Assembly (NCBI GenBank): GCA_013204545.1
Contig: JABMNN010000083.1
Span: 1-52,501, forward strand
Length of the DNA: 52,501 nucleotides
Reading direction: 5' to 3'
Source of the DNA: Chloroflexota bacterium
GTDB taxonomy: Bacteria > Chloroflexota > Dehalococcoidia > Lucifugimonadales > Lucifugimonadaceae
Part shown: positions 36,251-46,052 of the stretch, one piece after another
Numbering within the stretch: the stretch's first letter is position 1
Layout of the letters: the number at the start of each line of letters is the position of its first letter
Made by a program: the position numbers and the translations under genes
Notes under the pieces: generated by a model
What the model was told of the DNA's origin: nothing
The model's database searches: none
What the model saw: only the letters and a program-made list of their open reading frames with translations

Positions 36251-39200
36251 TCAACTTTCACCCATTCTCATGATTCGGTGTATCGACATTCGGTATACGG
36301 AAACAAGTATGAGGCTAATTACCACGAGGAATACTATCCCCAAAAGACCGAACGTGATTCCAAATCCGAACCAATCTATTTGAACAGCCATTGGTGGAAC
36401 TACAACTGCGTTCTCACCTGAGCTTGCGAGATACGGCATTATCGTCGTGCCCATTCGCGTACCCATAAATATACCGAGAGCGACGGCGACTCCGATCACC
36501 ATAATCTGTTCCAACACGACCAGGAACAGTAGCTGTTTCATTGAAAGTCCGATGGTGCGTAGCAGTGCTAGTTCAGTACGACGGCCATCGAACGATATCT
36601 TTGCGTGAACCAAGAAGCCCACTGCGCTCACGATAAGAACGGTGAAAAATGCGATACCTAATAAGGCTCGCCAGCCGGCTGAAACAAGAGGGTCGAAAGC
36701 GACGCTAGCCAGCTCTACAGATCTGTCGGTTACTTTTGTGCTGGGTCTAACTCGGAGCCTTGAAAGTTCCTGAGTGATTTCTGGAACAGCTCGATCACCG
36801 GCAATAACCGATTCGAGAATTCCATCCGCTGCGCCGAGCAGTTCTGAGCCTTGTGTGGTAGATATCCAGAACTCTGTTGGCTGAATATTCCCTATTGTGC
36901 GGGTGATGTTCAGGCGCTCATGTATCGCTTCTAAGTCTGCCACCAAGAATGGCTCTTCATCGAGCGATAGCGTGGGGAAGTATTCGACCACGTCACGAAC
37001 TGAGACTTTGATCGGAATGCCGTCGAGAGAGATTTCAAAAGGTTTTCCGTCTTTGCCGCCGTGTCGTTCGATAAACGATGTGCTGGCAATGACTGGGACA
37101 ACCTCTAGCTCGGAGCCGTGAGCGAGCCCTCGGTATTCCCGAGGGCCAGACGAAGTCCATCGTAGGCGGGCTATGCCGTTCAAAGGAGTTCCGTCAGGCA
37201 TTAACGCCTGACTGAGATTGTCACCTAGCGCCTCGCGCGTTGGAGCCATAGTTCGCCAGTTGTTTATCGAATCGAACGTTTCGATAATTATCAATTCAGT
37301 GCCTGTATTGTTGAGCACGGCGATATCGTCGATGTCGATTGCTGCTGGACTTAGACCATTTTCGTAATCGATTACACCAATCGAGTGAAGTCGAATTGGC
37401 TTCACTGGGAGTAGGCCTGGAATTCCGCGGAACGGTGCTGCCTGAATACTTGATCCGATCCGGCACCACTCCGGTGGCTCGCCGTCGACAGGTATTGGGC
37501 AGGTGAATCTGTTCTGATCAGAGGCTAGTGGCACCAGTGATCCTAGTGGGACAGAGAAGAACTGACCGTTCGCATCTGAAAGTCTGGCAACCATGTAAGT
37601 TGAAGGTTGCCTGACGAGAGGCAGAATTTTCGCTGTGAGCCAACGTCCTTCGGAAGGAAGTTCGATTCCAGCGGCACCACCTACATCGAGAACTGAAAAC
37701 TTTGCTTCGAATGGTGTGAGCCCGAAATCGTCTCTAAACCATCCGACATCTTCAATTGTGTCGAGGTTCACTCCAATGATCTGGAATCCTTCGACGCTGA
37801 TACCGGCATTGATGTTCGCTGTCTCGCGGTAGATTGGTGAAACAACTTCGACATTTTCAAGTTCACTCAATTTATCGACGATTGAGAATGAAACACCGCC
37901 TTCACGAACACTGACCGAGGTGAGTTTTACATCGGCTCCTGTTCGGTAGTACGCCTGATCGATGGCACTCTGTTCAAGTGTTGCTCCGAAACTGGCAGCG
38001 AATACGCCGAGTGCAGCTGTGAGAATCAGCAGCAGTGAAAGTCGAGAGTGGTGAGCAGGGTTTCGTGCCAATTGCCAGATTCCAAGAATCAAAGCTGGAG
38101 GCGATATCGATGACATCGGACGCCTTGAAAGAAACCTGCCTGTTAGGTCCATTCCAACAGGGAAAATTCGAAGCAATACGAGACCAGCTGCAACTAGGAA
38201 GATTGCCGGAACACCAAGTATTAGTTGATTGACAGTCGTCTCGCCGAAAATGCTGACCGCCACGAATGATCCTTGCTTGGTGAGCTGCCAGAAAAGGAAC
38301 ATTACAAGCCCGAGGAAGCCGAGATCGAGGTAGTAACGCTGAACTACTGCCAAGCGCGCTGGGCGTGTGTGCGTAACTCGACTTGCCAGCAGGCCGAGCC
38401 GGGTGGCTCTGAGCGCGGGAATGAACAGGGCCAATAGTCCTAATAGCCCACCGAAGAACGCCATACGGAACGCTCCGAACGTCATTTGCACGGGAAGAGG
38501 GTCTCCCCCATTCAGTTCGCTATAGATTGGCAACACGCCTATGAATCCAACACCAATGAACGCCAGAAATGGACCAGATATTGCGGCTATGGTTGCCAAT
38601 AATCCGGCTTCGATAATGAAAACAGCCAGAATCTGGCCTGAGGTTGCGCCACGAGTTCGAAGAAGCCCTACTTCACTTTTCTGAGCGTCAACCAGTAGTG
38701 AGGCAAGTGTCACAACGTAGTACAACACCACAAGAACGATCAGGATCAGAACGATAAACATCGGTAACCGGTTGAAAAACAGATCGGTTTCAAATGCACT
38801 TAGGGTTTCCGGTAGATCAGATTTGAGCAGGAAACCATCGACGATCGCTTTTAGTTCACGTTCGGTTGCATTTATCGTGTTTCGTATTGATTCGGTTTCA
38901 GAAGCGGAGATTCGTTCAGGATCGACATCCAACCACCACGCGTAGTCGGTTCCCATGTTAGGAAAGTACGATCCTAGACCTTCAAGAATCGTCAGCTCAG
39001 GGACAACGAATCTAGCGAATTGCAACGTATCAGTGCGCGACCCAAACGCCTCGTTCTGGATGCGCCAGTGAGCCGAATCAGGGTCGACGCGTTCGTAGAG
39101 ACCGGTGACGAGAATATTTAAATTTGAATGTATATCGTCCCAGTGTGGCCTCACTGGGTATATGTCTCCGACGTTGATGTCCATCATGGTGGCCGCATCA

Positions 39201-39754
39201 ACATCGAGAATTCCTTCGATCTGAAGCGAGTCGTTAGGCGATACTGTGGTCACTGGTTGAGCCAGCGTGCCTTCGACAATGTTTAGCCGATTGTTCGCAT
39301 CTGGAATAGTCATCATCGAGACTCTTCGGCAGTCACATTCAATCAGCTCGTCATCACCTGAGTTATTGGAAATGTTCGAGCGGCATGGACAGTCACTGGG
39401 AGCGACCATCGCCGGAGGTAGGTCGACAAAGAAAGTCCATGTTTTCAGTGCGAATTCGTGTTCATCTAGGAACGGTTCAAACCTACGAACAATGGTTGCG
39501 TTCATCGCATCGACGATTGTTGAGTGGGTTTCCGCGTTAGTAGGAACCTGTCCAGCTTCAACCAATACGTTGAGGTCGGATGCGTTTTGGGATGACAGGG
39601 CGCGCTGTAGGGCGACATCACGGAGAGTATCGAAGAAGATGACCGAACTTGCCATGATCGTGGACGCGAGAATGACGCCGACAATTACCGCAGAGAGAAG
39701 TCGCCAGTGAGCAAGCGTTCGCTTGACTATGAGTTGGAACGGATTACCAATCAT
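36251..39754 (-). CDS. FtsX-like ABC permease, 1167 residues
   Basis: TM1 (about 17-37) is followed by a large extracytoplasmic domain, then a block of TM helices from FIVLILIVLVVLYYVVTLASLL (about 330) with the FtsX cytoplasmic motif SEVGLLRTRGATSGQILAVF. A second extracytoplasmic domain and a closing FtsX block follow (FFTVLIVSAVGFLVHAKISF, then RRTELALLRTIGLSMKQLL). The duplicated FtsX layout matches LolC/E-like or lipid/peptide-exporting permeases. C-Cys residues in CPCRSN and CDCRR in the first domain may bind metal or form disulfides. It overlaps the neighbouring permease gene by 4 nt (ATGA). Confidence 0.9.
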   Translation of the reverse strand: MIGNPFQLIVKRTLAHWRLLSAVIVGVILASTIMASSVIFFDTLRDVALQRALSSQNASDLNVLVEAGQVPTNAETHSTIVDAMNATIVRRFEPFLDEHEFALKTWTFFVDLPPAMVAPSDCPCRSNISNNSGDDELIECDCRRVSMMTIPDANNRLNIVEGTLAQPVTTVSPNDSLQIEGILDVDAATMMDINVGDIYPVRPHWDDIHSNLNILVTGLYERVDPDSAHWRIQNEAFGSRTDTLQFARFVVPELTILEGLGSYFPNMGTDYAWWLDVDPERISASETESIRNTINATERELKAIVDGFLLKSDLPETLSAFETDLFFNRLPMFIVLILIVLVVLYYVVTLASLLVDAQKSEVGLLRTRGATSGQILAVFIIEAGLLATIAAISGPFLAFIGVGFIGVLPIYSELNGGDPLPVQMTFGAFRMAFFGGLLGLLALFIPALRATRLGLLASRVTHTRPARLAVVQRYYLDLGFLGLVMFLFWQLTKQGSFVAVSIFGETTVNQLILGVPAIFLVAAGLVLLRIFPVGMDLTGRFLSRRPMSSISPPALILGIWQLARNPAHHSRLSLLLILTAALGVFAASFGATLEQSAIDQAYYRTGADVKLTSVSVREGGVSFSIVDKLSELENVEVVSPIYRETANINAGISVEGFQIIGVNLDTIEDVGWFRDDFGLTPFEAKFSVLDVGGAAGIELPSEGRWLTAKILPLVRQPSTYMVARLSDANGQFFSVPLGSLVPLASDQNRFTCPIPVDGEPPEWCRIGSSIQAAPFRGIPGLLPVKPIRLHSIGVIDYENGLSPAAIDIDDIAVLNNTGTELIIIETFDSINNWRTMAPTREALGDNLSQALMPDGTPLNGIARLRWTSSGPREYRGLAHGSELEVVPVIASTSFIERHGGKDGKPFEISLDGIPIKVSVRDVVEYFPTLSLDEEPFLVADLEAIHERLNITRTIGNIQPTEFWISTTQGSELLGAADGILESVIAGDRAVPEITQELSRLRVRPSTKVTDRSVELASVAFDPLVSAGWRALLGIAFFTVLIVSAVGFLVHAKISFDGRRTELALLRTIGLSMKQLLFLVVLEQIMVIGVAVALGIFMGTRMGTTIMPYLASSGENAVVVPPMAVQIDWFGFGITFGLLGIVFLVVISLILVSVYRMSIHRIMRMGES

Positions 39755-42700
39755 GTTGTAGACGAAGTGAACCCTTCTCGGGCCATCGGAGCAATTTCTA
39801 CTTGATGGAACGTCCGGACAGAATTGGTTACTCCGGCCAGAACGATGGCGAATATCGCCGTTATTGTAACCAGAGGAAGCATCCAGTTGGTTTGCAACAT
39901 AAACGGTGGGAGTAGTTGATCACCAGTTCCTGTGTGTGCCATTGATGCGACCATCAACGAGCTGACCGATAATCCTATGGCGATTCCAACAAGAATTCCG
40001 GTCAGAATGGCCGGCAATAATTCGGCGACTGTACTGACCCAGTAATTTCGAGTACTCGCTCCTAATGCAAGGATCAGTGCTGAATCACCCTTCGTTCGTA
40101 ATGAATACGCCGCAAGGAAAACGGCGTATGCCATGAGCACTACTAGGCAAGCAATGATTGTTGCGATGATGCTCATCCCGCGCCATCCGGCCACAGCGAT
40201 AGGATCGACAAACGTGCTATTGATTCGCTCGGCACGTGAATTGATTCGTGCAAGCCTGAAGATGCTACGAACGTTTTCAGTAATTTCTTCACTTGTGAGG
40301 TCGGTTGTATTCAAGCTGGCAAATAGTTCGTTCGGCGTCACGCTACGGCGACCTCTCAGTTCGATGAAATCGATAATTGCATCAATATCGGCGATTGCGA
40401 ACGGTCCGCGGTTAGGGTCCAGTGTTGGAAAGTATTTGATCGTGTCGATTACCTCAACGGGTACCAATCCGCCCTGAACGTCGATAGCGAATGGGCGACG
40501 TAATCCGACTCCCGTTTGATCCATGAAAGTTTGACTCGCTATCAGCGGAATGGGCCTATCGACGGCGCTGCGATAGATTCCTCGAATCCCTTGATTCGAC
40601 CCTCGGCCAAGCGAGATGTTTCCGACTCCGGTTCCGACATCATTTTGGACGATCCCTGAAACGCCATCAGGCTCAGGAGTTATTGTGAAACCGGTGTCCT
40701 GACCTTCTGTCGTCGGAAGCCCTGTCCAGAGTTCTGGTAGATCGAAATCAAGCACCAGATGATTTTGCCCATCGGCGGTGATAGCAATTAGATCGTCGAC
40801 GAACACATTAATTGGAGGAGCGCTGTCGGGGCCGACTTTCAGGAAGGTTTGGATCGAAGTGATCTGAATCGGTTCAGGGAATTTCGATAGTGTTCCGGTT
40901 GTACGAAACCATCCTTCTGTGAACAGACCCATATTGATCGTGTGCGTATCGTTGATTCCATCTTTGACAACGATCCATAGTTCGTGATTCGGAGTGAGAG
41001 GTTCACTCTTTGCCCAGATCGATATTTCGGAGGTGTTTGGCGGTAACTCAATCGATTGTGGCAGCACGCGAACAGCCAGCCGGTCGACCATCTGATGGAC
41101 CGCAACATCTGAGTCGGAGAAATCGTCCCTGAACCAAGCAACTTGTTGGAAGTCGATCGGATCTATGGCCAGTAGCGTGAAATAACTTCCAATTGAGGTA
41201 GTCCCAACGGTCGATCCCGTTCTGAGAGCTGGCGTTGCCACATCGATTGACTCAAGATTGCGAACTTTTTCTAAACGGTCACGATCGACTTGTCCTGTGG
41301 TGCCTGTCGTGGTTACGTGAATATCAGAAGCAGTACTGTACAAAACTTGTTCGTTCGTCGATTGCTCTAGAGTCGAAACGACCGAGCCGGCGACGATCGC
41401 AGTGCTGATCGATAACGCAAATGCCAACATCGGCCAGCCATGAAAGAACGGACGCCTCGCAACACTGATAAGTCCGAGTCCGAGCGCGGTGGAGTTCGAC
41501 TTGAGTCCAACTCTGGCGAGTACCCGGGTGATGATTGGGAACAACCTCAACGCAACTAGTGAACTTGCCATCACGATGAGTACAGGAGCCGCGAGAAGGC
41601 TGATATCGGGTGTGAACTCTCCTTCTCGTTCTGAAACAACAACGGTACTTCGTGCGCTGACTTCCCACCAAACAATTCCACTCAGAGCGACCAGCAAAGC
41701 GTCGATATAAAAACGCTGGAACCACGGTGCGCAGGTTGGGCGTGCGTCCGATGATCGGGAAGCTGCCATAGTCGATCTGTCCCAGAAAGACGACGACGCT
41801 GTTACGACCAGCACCGTACCTATTGCCGCGCTGAATGACCATATCCAAGTCGAAGGAGACAATTCGACTGGCATCATGCTCCCACCAGTTATCGAATTGT
41901 AGGTTGGTAGATACCCAAACGCGCGTATTGCCAGCAGAGAAGCGATCGGGGCGACTATTGCAGCGGGAACGGAAATGACGGTGGCTTCTACAACATGAAT
42001 CCAAAGTTGTTGCCTGATGTTGAAACCGCGACTTCTGAGCATCATGTATCCAGATACCCGACGACGACCAAGCAGGCCTGCTGTCATTGTTAGGTAGAAG
42101 GCGACACACGCGAGGATAAGCAGTGCAAGTAGCAGTAGAGGAACGCTTCCGAACAGCGCCCTCTTTTTCATCGACTCAATTCTCGGAATCATCTCAGTGA
42201 TAACGAACGGACGCGCTATAGTATCTTCGAGCTGAAGTTTCAGGCCTTCGAACGCCGACTCCAATTCAGCGACCGATTTTTCGGCCAGCAATGATTGATC
42301 GGTGTAGATGAACCAGTCGTACGATGCAGGTAGTCCTGTATTTGCTTCTGCAACCTCGGTGAACATCGAATTGCTTGTGGGGAGCATGATTAGCGGTTGT
42401 TCACGCCCTTCAATGGCTGGTGCCAAATATACTTCGCCTAACTGCAACCAGAACACTTCTGATGAATCGGTCTGCTCAAAGGTGCCTGTTACAACAGATC
42501 GAACCAGCCCGGTCCCTCGGTCGATAGGTTGTGAGTTGATTACATCGCCGACCGATATTTGAAGTGCAGTGGCTCGATCATGGAATACGGCGACTTCGAT
42601 CGTAGCTTCACCATTGACCATGACAACAGTGTCTGTTGGAGCGACTCCTTCAATGTAATCGACGTGATCATTGAAGTTTTCTATGTACTGGAACGCACTT

Positions 42701-43020
42701 AGAGATGCGAGACCATCTTTTCTCATAGGTTGATCCAGCCAGCCCCACCAATGCTCACGGCTCTTTACTAATCCGGTCGTATTTTGAACCAGGTCGCCGA
42801 GATGAGTGTTGGTTGCAGAAAACACGGCTGTGTCTGCAAGAAAATGATCTTCGGCCGACAGTGGTATCCAAGAGGAGTTGATGTGTACGTTGGTGTTTAT
42901 ATCCCCGACGTCTTCTACTGCCGCCCGCATCGAGATTACCTCCATCGAACGGCTGTACTGAGGAATTCCGGCGGCAGTAGCGGTGGCAAACATGGCGCCA
43001 ACCATGAATCCGACGATCAT
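39751..43020 (-). CDS. FtsX-like ABC permease, 1089 residues or slightly longer
   Basis: Paralogue of the downstream permease with the same order: TM1, extracytoplasmic domain, FtsX block (LLLLALLILACVAFYLTMTA, then GRRRVSGYMMLRSRGFNIRQ), second extracytoplasmic domain, closing FtsX block (KGDSALILALGASTRNYWVS). The ATG at 43020 starts right at TM1, but the frame stays open to 43077 and encodes RTILNLIRLIRTRANSDPW, the basic amphipathic leader expected before TM1 in this family. That stretch offers only ATT (43071) or CTG starts. First gene of the ABC operon, divergent from the HtrA-like gene. Cargo unknown; no periplasmic adaptor gene is adjacent. Confidence 0.9.
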   Translation of the reverse strand: MIVGFMVGAMFATATAAGIPQYSRSMEVISMRAAVEDVGDINTNVHINSSWIPLSAEDHFLADTAVFSATNTHLGDLVQNTTGLVKSREHWWGWLDQPMRKDGLASLSAFQYIENFNDHVDYIEGVAPTDTVVMVNGEATIEVAVFHDRATALQISVGDVINSQPIDRGTGLVRSVVTGTFEQTDSSEVFWLQLGEVYLAPAIEGREQPLIMLPTSNSMFTEVAEANTGLPASYDWFIYTDQSLLAEKSVAELESAFEGLKLQLEDTIARPFVITEMIPRIESMKKRALFGSVPLLLLALLILACVAFYLTMTAGLLGRRRVSGYMMLRSRGFNIRQQLWIHVVEATVISVPAAIVAPIASLLAIRAFGYLPTYNSITGGSMMPVELSPSTWIWSFSAAIGTVLVVTASSSFWDRSTMAASRSSDARPTCAPWFQRFYIDALLVALSGIVWWEVSARSTVVVSEREGEFTPDISLLAAPVLIVMASSLVALRLFPIITRVLARVGLKSNSTALGLGLISVARRPFFHGWPMLAFALSISTAIVAGSVVSTLEQSTNEQVLYSTASDIHVTTTGTTGQVDRDRLEKVRNLESIDVATPALRTGSTVGTTSIGSYFTLLAIDPIDFQQVAWFRDDFSDSDVAVHQMVDRLAVRVLPQSIELPPNTSEISIWAKSEPLTPNHELWIVVKDGINDTHTINMGLFTEGWFRTTGTLSKFPEPIQITSIQTFLKVGPDSAPPINVFVDDLIAITADGQNHLVLDFDLPELWTGLPTTEGQDTGFTITPEPDGVSGIVQNDVGTGVGNISLGRGSNQGIRGIYRSAVDRPIPLIASQTFMDQTGVGLRRPFAIDVQGGLVPVEVIDTIKYFPTLDPNRGPFAIADIDAIIDFIELRGRRSVTPNELFASLNTTDLTSEEITENVRSIFRLARINSRAERINSTFVDPIAVAGWRGMSIIATIIACLVVLMAYAVFLAAYSLRTKGDSALILALGASTRNYWVSTVAELLPAILTGILVGIAIGLSVSSLMVASMAHTGTGDQLLPPFMLQTNWMLPLVTITAIFAIVLAGVTNSVRTFHQVEIAPMAREGFTSSTT

Positions 43021-43224
43021 CCAAGGATCGGAGTTGGCGCGTGTTCGTATTAGTCTTATCAGGTTCAGAATCGTTCTCTATGCATTCCGCTTTGGTCGGT
43101 TAAGTACTGGAGCACATGACTTAAACACCTCAAGGGAGTCGAATAAGCTCTGACGATTGACATCTTCGCTTGATACGCTGGCAAAACAGAATTTAGTCTA
43201 TTCGACCCAGACAATACCATTGCA

Positions 43225-44346
43225 GTGACTCTAGTACGCCTTACAAAACTCCTGAATATTGCATTTGTAGCAATTGCATTTGCGGTTGTCGCAGCGGCTT
43301 GTACAAGTTCAGGAAGCGAAGATACCGATGTTGAGTCGACCAACTCAACAACAGTGGTTGGTAGTACTGAGCAAGAGCCAGAAGTAACAGCGGTTCACAC
43401 GCCGACACCGGTTTCGCATACGCAAGATGATCAACCGCTTTTGACTCCTGAGTTAGTCGATATTCTTACGCCGTCTGTGGTGCAAATTGCGGTCAGTTTG
43501 AATCGCGGTCAGGGCGTTGGCACTGGCGTAATCCTCGATCAAGAAGGTCTGATCCTTACGAACTGGCACGTTGTCGAGGGCGCAATTACGATAACGGTGG
43601 CGTTCGAGAATGGAACAATTTCCGAAGCCGAGCTATTCAGGCGCGATCTACAACTGGATATCGCAATAATTAAGGTGCCGGGGCAGGCTTGGCTCAAGCC
43701 AGCGATTTTCGGAGATTCGGATGCACTACGTGTCGGGGAAGATGTTGTTGCAATTGGGCATGCTCTGGGTTTGAGAGGTGGGCCGACGGTCAGCAAAGGT
43801 GTGGTCAGTGCACTCGACCGAACAATCGTCGGGGAAGCGGGTGGCAATCTGACAGGGCTCGTTCAAACCGATGCCGCAATCAACGAAGGTAACTCTGGCG
43901 GCCCGCTCGTGAATATGTTCGGTGAGGTTGTGGGTATCAACACCGCAAAGATCGACAATGGTGATCGGATCGGATTTGCTATCAATATCAACGATGCCAA
44001 GAAATCGGCTTACAGCCTGATTGCACAGGGGCCGGTGCCGCCTCCTGGATTTCTTGGGGTCGGCGGCGTGGACGTGACTAGAGCGCTCGCCCGCGCATTA
44101 CGACTGCCGGTTGGTGAAGGGTTTGGTGTGACTGTGCTTGAACCTGGATCGCCAGCCGTGGAAGCTGGAATTGAACTCGACGACATTATCGTTCAGCTCG
44201 ATACTACTGAGATCACTCGTGGCCAGGATCTGACTGACTTCCTCCGAGATCATCCGAGTGGAAGTGACGTGAAAATCAGCGTTGTTAGAGACGCTCAATT
44301 CCTTGTTTCACTGGAAGCTACTCTGACCGATCGTCCCGAACGGTAA
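43225..44346 (+). CDS. HtrA/DegP-like S1C serine protease, lipoprotein
   Basis: 373 residues from GTG at 43225. The signal peptide ends VVAAAC with C26 as lipidation site. A linker of about 45 residues precedes a trypsin-like domain with the complete triad H115 (LTNWHVVEG), D145 (LDIAIIKV) and S224 (NEGNSGGPLV). One PDZ domain follows (about 262-368; FLGVGGVDVTRALARAL, then LEPGSPAVEAGIELDDIIVQ). It would degrade or refold damaged extracytoplasmic proteins on the outer face of the membrane. It is divergent from the ABC permeases, hinting at a shared envelope role (inference). It is closed by a terminator. Confidence 0.93.
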   Translation: MTLVRLTKLLNIAFVAIAFAVVAAACTSSGSEDTDVESTNSTTVVGSTEQEPEVTAVHTPTPVSHTQDDQPLLTPELVDILTPSVVQIAVSLNRGQGVGTGVILDQEGLILTNWHVVEGAITITVAFENGTISEAELFRRDLQLDIAIIKVPGQAWLKPAIFGDSDALRVGEDVVAIGHALGLRGGPTVSKGVVSALDRTIVGEAGGNLTGLVQTDAAINEGNSGGPLVNMFGEVVGINTAKIDNGDRIGFAININDAKKSAYSLIAQGPVPPPGFLGVGGVDVTRALARALRLPVGEGFGVTVLEPGSPAVEAGIELDDIIVQLDTTEITRGQDLTDFLRDHPSGSDVKISVVRDAQFLVSLEATLTDRPER

Positions 44347-44368
44347 CACCTAATTCGTAATCTGGTTG

Positions 44369-44395
44369 AATATCCGGTTCTCGGGTATTTTTTTT
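44369..44395 (+). terminator. Rho-independent terminator of the HtrA-like gene
   Basis: AATATCCG, loop GTTCT, CGGGTATT (one G-T pair) followed by T8 at 44388-44395. It lies 23 nt past the stop codon. Its position also argues that the next gene starts at 44456 rather than at an upstream in-frame ATG at 44366. Confidence 0.88.
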
Positions 44396-44455
44396 GTGAC
44401 CATTCGTCCAGAATGTGCTGAAGTGTTCAACTTGCGACTTTCGAAGGACAATCGA

Positions 44456-45283
44456 ATGACCGACCAAACTGGTTCAGAACTCAAAGGTAAAGTGGCGATT
44501 GTTACTGGAGCCGGTCGTATGCGCGGGATCGGCCGAGGTACTGCGATTGTTCTTGCAAAAATGGGAGCAAACGTTGTTGTGACCGGCACCGGTCGAGATC
44601 GGAGCACGTTTCCGCAGGATGAGAGAGATGCTGGCTGGCGCGATATCAATTCGACTGCTGAGCAAATCGAATCGTACGGCGTGCGGGCACTTCCGCTGGT
44701 CTCAAACGTAGCCGATCAAGCAGATGTGCAAAATATGATCGACGCTGCTGTGACTGAATTTGGTCGACTCGACATCATCGTGAATAACGCAGCGGCGCCT
44801 TATGGGTCGGATCGCGTTTCGGTGTTGGATATGGATACAGACGTATTTAAGGCAATTATAGATGTGAAGCTGATGGGTACTTTTTACGCCTGTAAAGCCG
44901 CCGCCGCTCAAATGGTCAAACAGGGCGGTGGTGGGCGAATCGTGAATCTTTCATCGACCATGGGTAAGAGTGGACGAGCTAACACCAGCGCCTATAACGC
45001 AGCCAACTTTGCAGTCGATGGCTTTACTCAGGCATTGTCGAAGGAGGTTGGGTCTCATGGGATCACTGTGAACAGTGTGTGCCCAGGGCTTATCGATACG
45101 TCACGACTCGATCCGATGGGGCGTACAGATCGATGGGATGCTCGACTTACCGAGATTCCGCTGAGACGGGCCGGCACTGATGAAGAAGTTGGCGAGCTTA
45201 TCGGATTTTTGTGTAGTCCGAGAGCCGCGTACATCACTGGTCAGTCGATTAACGTCAATGGTGGCGTTATCACCGAACGTTAG
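44456..45283 (+). CDS. Short-chain dehydrogenase/reductase with substituted catalytic Lys
   Basis: 275 residues; GAAGGA sits 9 nt before the ATG at 44456. The cofactor motif TGAGRMRGIGRG (TGxxxGxG), NNAA and the catalytic Ser region VNLSST (S166/S167) are normal. The YxxxK motif reads Y180-N-A-A-N184, with Asn (AAC) where the Lys that lowers the Tyr pKa and holds the nicotinamide ribose is expected. DGFTQALSKEV and the GQSINVNGG tail are typical. It may be a weak or inactive reductase, a binding protein, or carry a sequencing change of one base. It converges on the JAMM gene with a 4-nt overlap. Confidence 0.88.
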   Translation: MTDQTGSELKGKVAIVTGAGRMRGIGRGTAIVLAKMGANVVVTGTGRDRSTFPQDERDAGWRDINSTAEQIESYGVRALPLVSNVADQADVQNMIDAAVTEFGRLDIIVNNAAAPYGSDRVSVLDMDTDVFKAIIDVKLMGTFYACKAAAAQMVKQGGGGRIVNLSSTMGKSGRANTSAYNAANFAVDGFTQALSKEVGSHGITVNSVCPGLIDTSRLDPMGRTDRWDARLTEIPLRRAGTDEEVGELIGFLCSPRAAYITGQSINVNGGVITER

Positions 45284-45765
45284 ATATCGAGACCATCGAA
45301 CACAGCGATTTCAATGAAATCTTCTACTTGATCATCCCAAGCGAACTGACGCGCCTCAACCACACGGTTTCCATCGATTCCGATGACAATTTGTTGCACC
45401 GGATAAGCCGGACCTTCACCCCATGGATCGGACGCGTTGACCTTATCAGTTTCTGAAAAGTAGGCTCGTCCGTTCGGATGCGAGTGATAGATGATTCGTG
45501 GCCGGATATCGTCATCCAGTGTGTGATTTAGATCGAGCAAATCGTTGCTAGAGATAACATACGCAGTTTGGGCTGAGCGATCTTTTGCCGTTGGGTGGGT
45601 TTCCGGTTCATAAGCATTAACTGCTCGTCTGACGCCCCCTGCGACGTTGGAATCCTTGTTCCCAGTCAGCCAGCCACAGCACTCGTTCGGAAACGATTCT
45701 CGGGCGTGCATAAATATCTCCTCCAGCGAAGTGCGTGGGACATTGATGGGATTTGGTGTTGGCAA
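45280..45765 (-). CDS. JAMM/MPN+ metalloprotease (Mec+/CysO-cleaving-like)
   Basis: 161 residues from TTG at 45765, chosen because AGGA lies 7 nt upstream; a GTG at 45852 would add 29 residues of no recognisable fold. The JAMM zinc site is complete: E28 (FPNECCGWLTG), H94 and H96 (YHSHPNG), S104 and D107 (YFSETD), in the pattern HxHx7Sx2D. In bacteria such proteins cut isopeptide- or thiocarboxylate-type bonds after a Gly-Gly tail, for example releasing Cys from a ubiquitin-like sulfur carrier. No sulfur-carrier gene is adjacent here. Confidence 0.85.
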   Translation of the reverse strand: MPTPNPINVPRTSLEEIFMHARESFPNECCGWLTGNKDSNVAGGVRRAVNAYEPETHPTAKDRSAQTAYVISSNDLLDLNHTLDDDIRPRIIYHSHPNGRAYFSETDKVNASDPWGEGPAYPVQQIVIGIDGNRVVEARQFAWDDQVEDFIEIAVFDGLDI

Positions 45766-45932
45766 ATTATGTTCCTGGGTGTTGTAGCAGTTGATTGAGT
45801 ATATGTCGGACTGGCGCGTGTTCGATTGCCAATAATCCACCGATTGGCGCACCCAATTTGTCTGGAACCAAACCTCGTAAAGAATTCGTCTAAACCACAG
45901 ATAAAAATCACTGTTTTAGAAGGATATCTAAA

Positions 45933-45967
45933 CCCGCTGCCATGTAAATTAGCGGGGTCGCTAATTT
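45933..45967 (+). promoter_or_regulatory. Two mutually exclusive hairpins upstream of 46053
   Basis: AAATTAGC (45946-45953) pairs with GCTAATTT (45960-45967), loop GGGGTC. Alternatively CCCGCT (45933-45938) pairs with AGCGGG (45951-45956). The shared AGC(GGG) segment cannot do both, the geometry used in RNA switches. It lies 85-120 nt before the next plus-strand gene. Function is speculative. Confidence 0.3.
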
Positions 45968-46052
45968 GCTGAGTGACAGCTTCTGGTACGTTCGTGGCTG
46001 GATGTGTCACGATTTACTAGTGAATTTCACTAACTACGGATCTGTTTTATAG

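Noticed and set aside
41324-42109. Long minus-strand open frame within the second permease gene
   Set aside because: It is an alternate frame of a well-supported permease, rich in Arg and Ser without family features.
44366-44455. Longer N-terminus of the short-chain dehydrogenase from ATG 44366
   Set aside because: It would run through the intrinsic terminator at 44369-44395, and the ATG at 44456 has a clear GAAGGA ribosome site.
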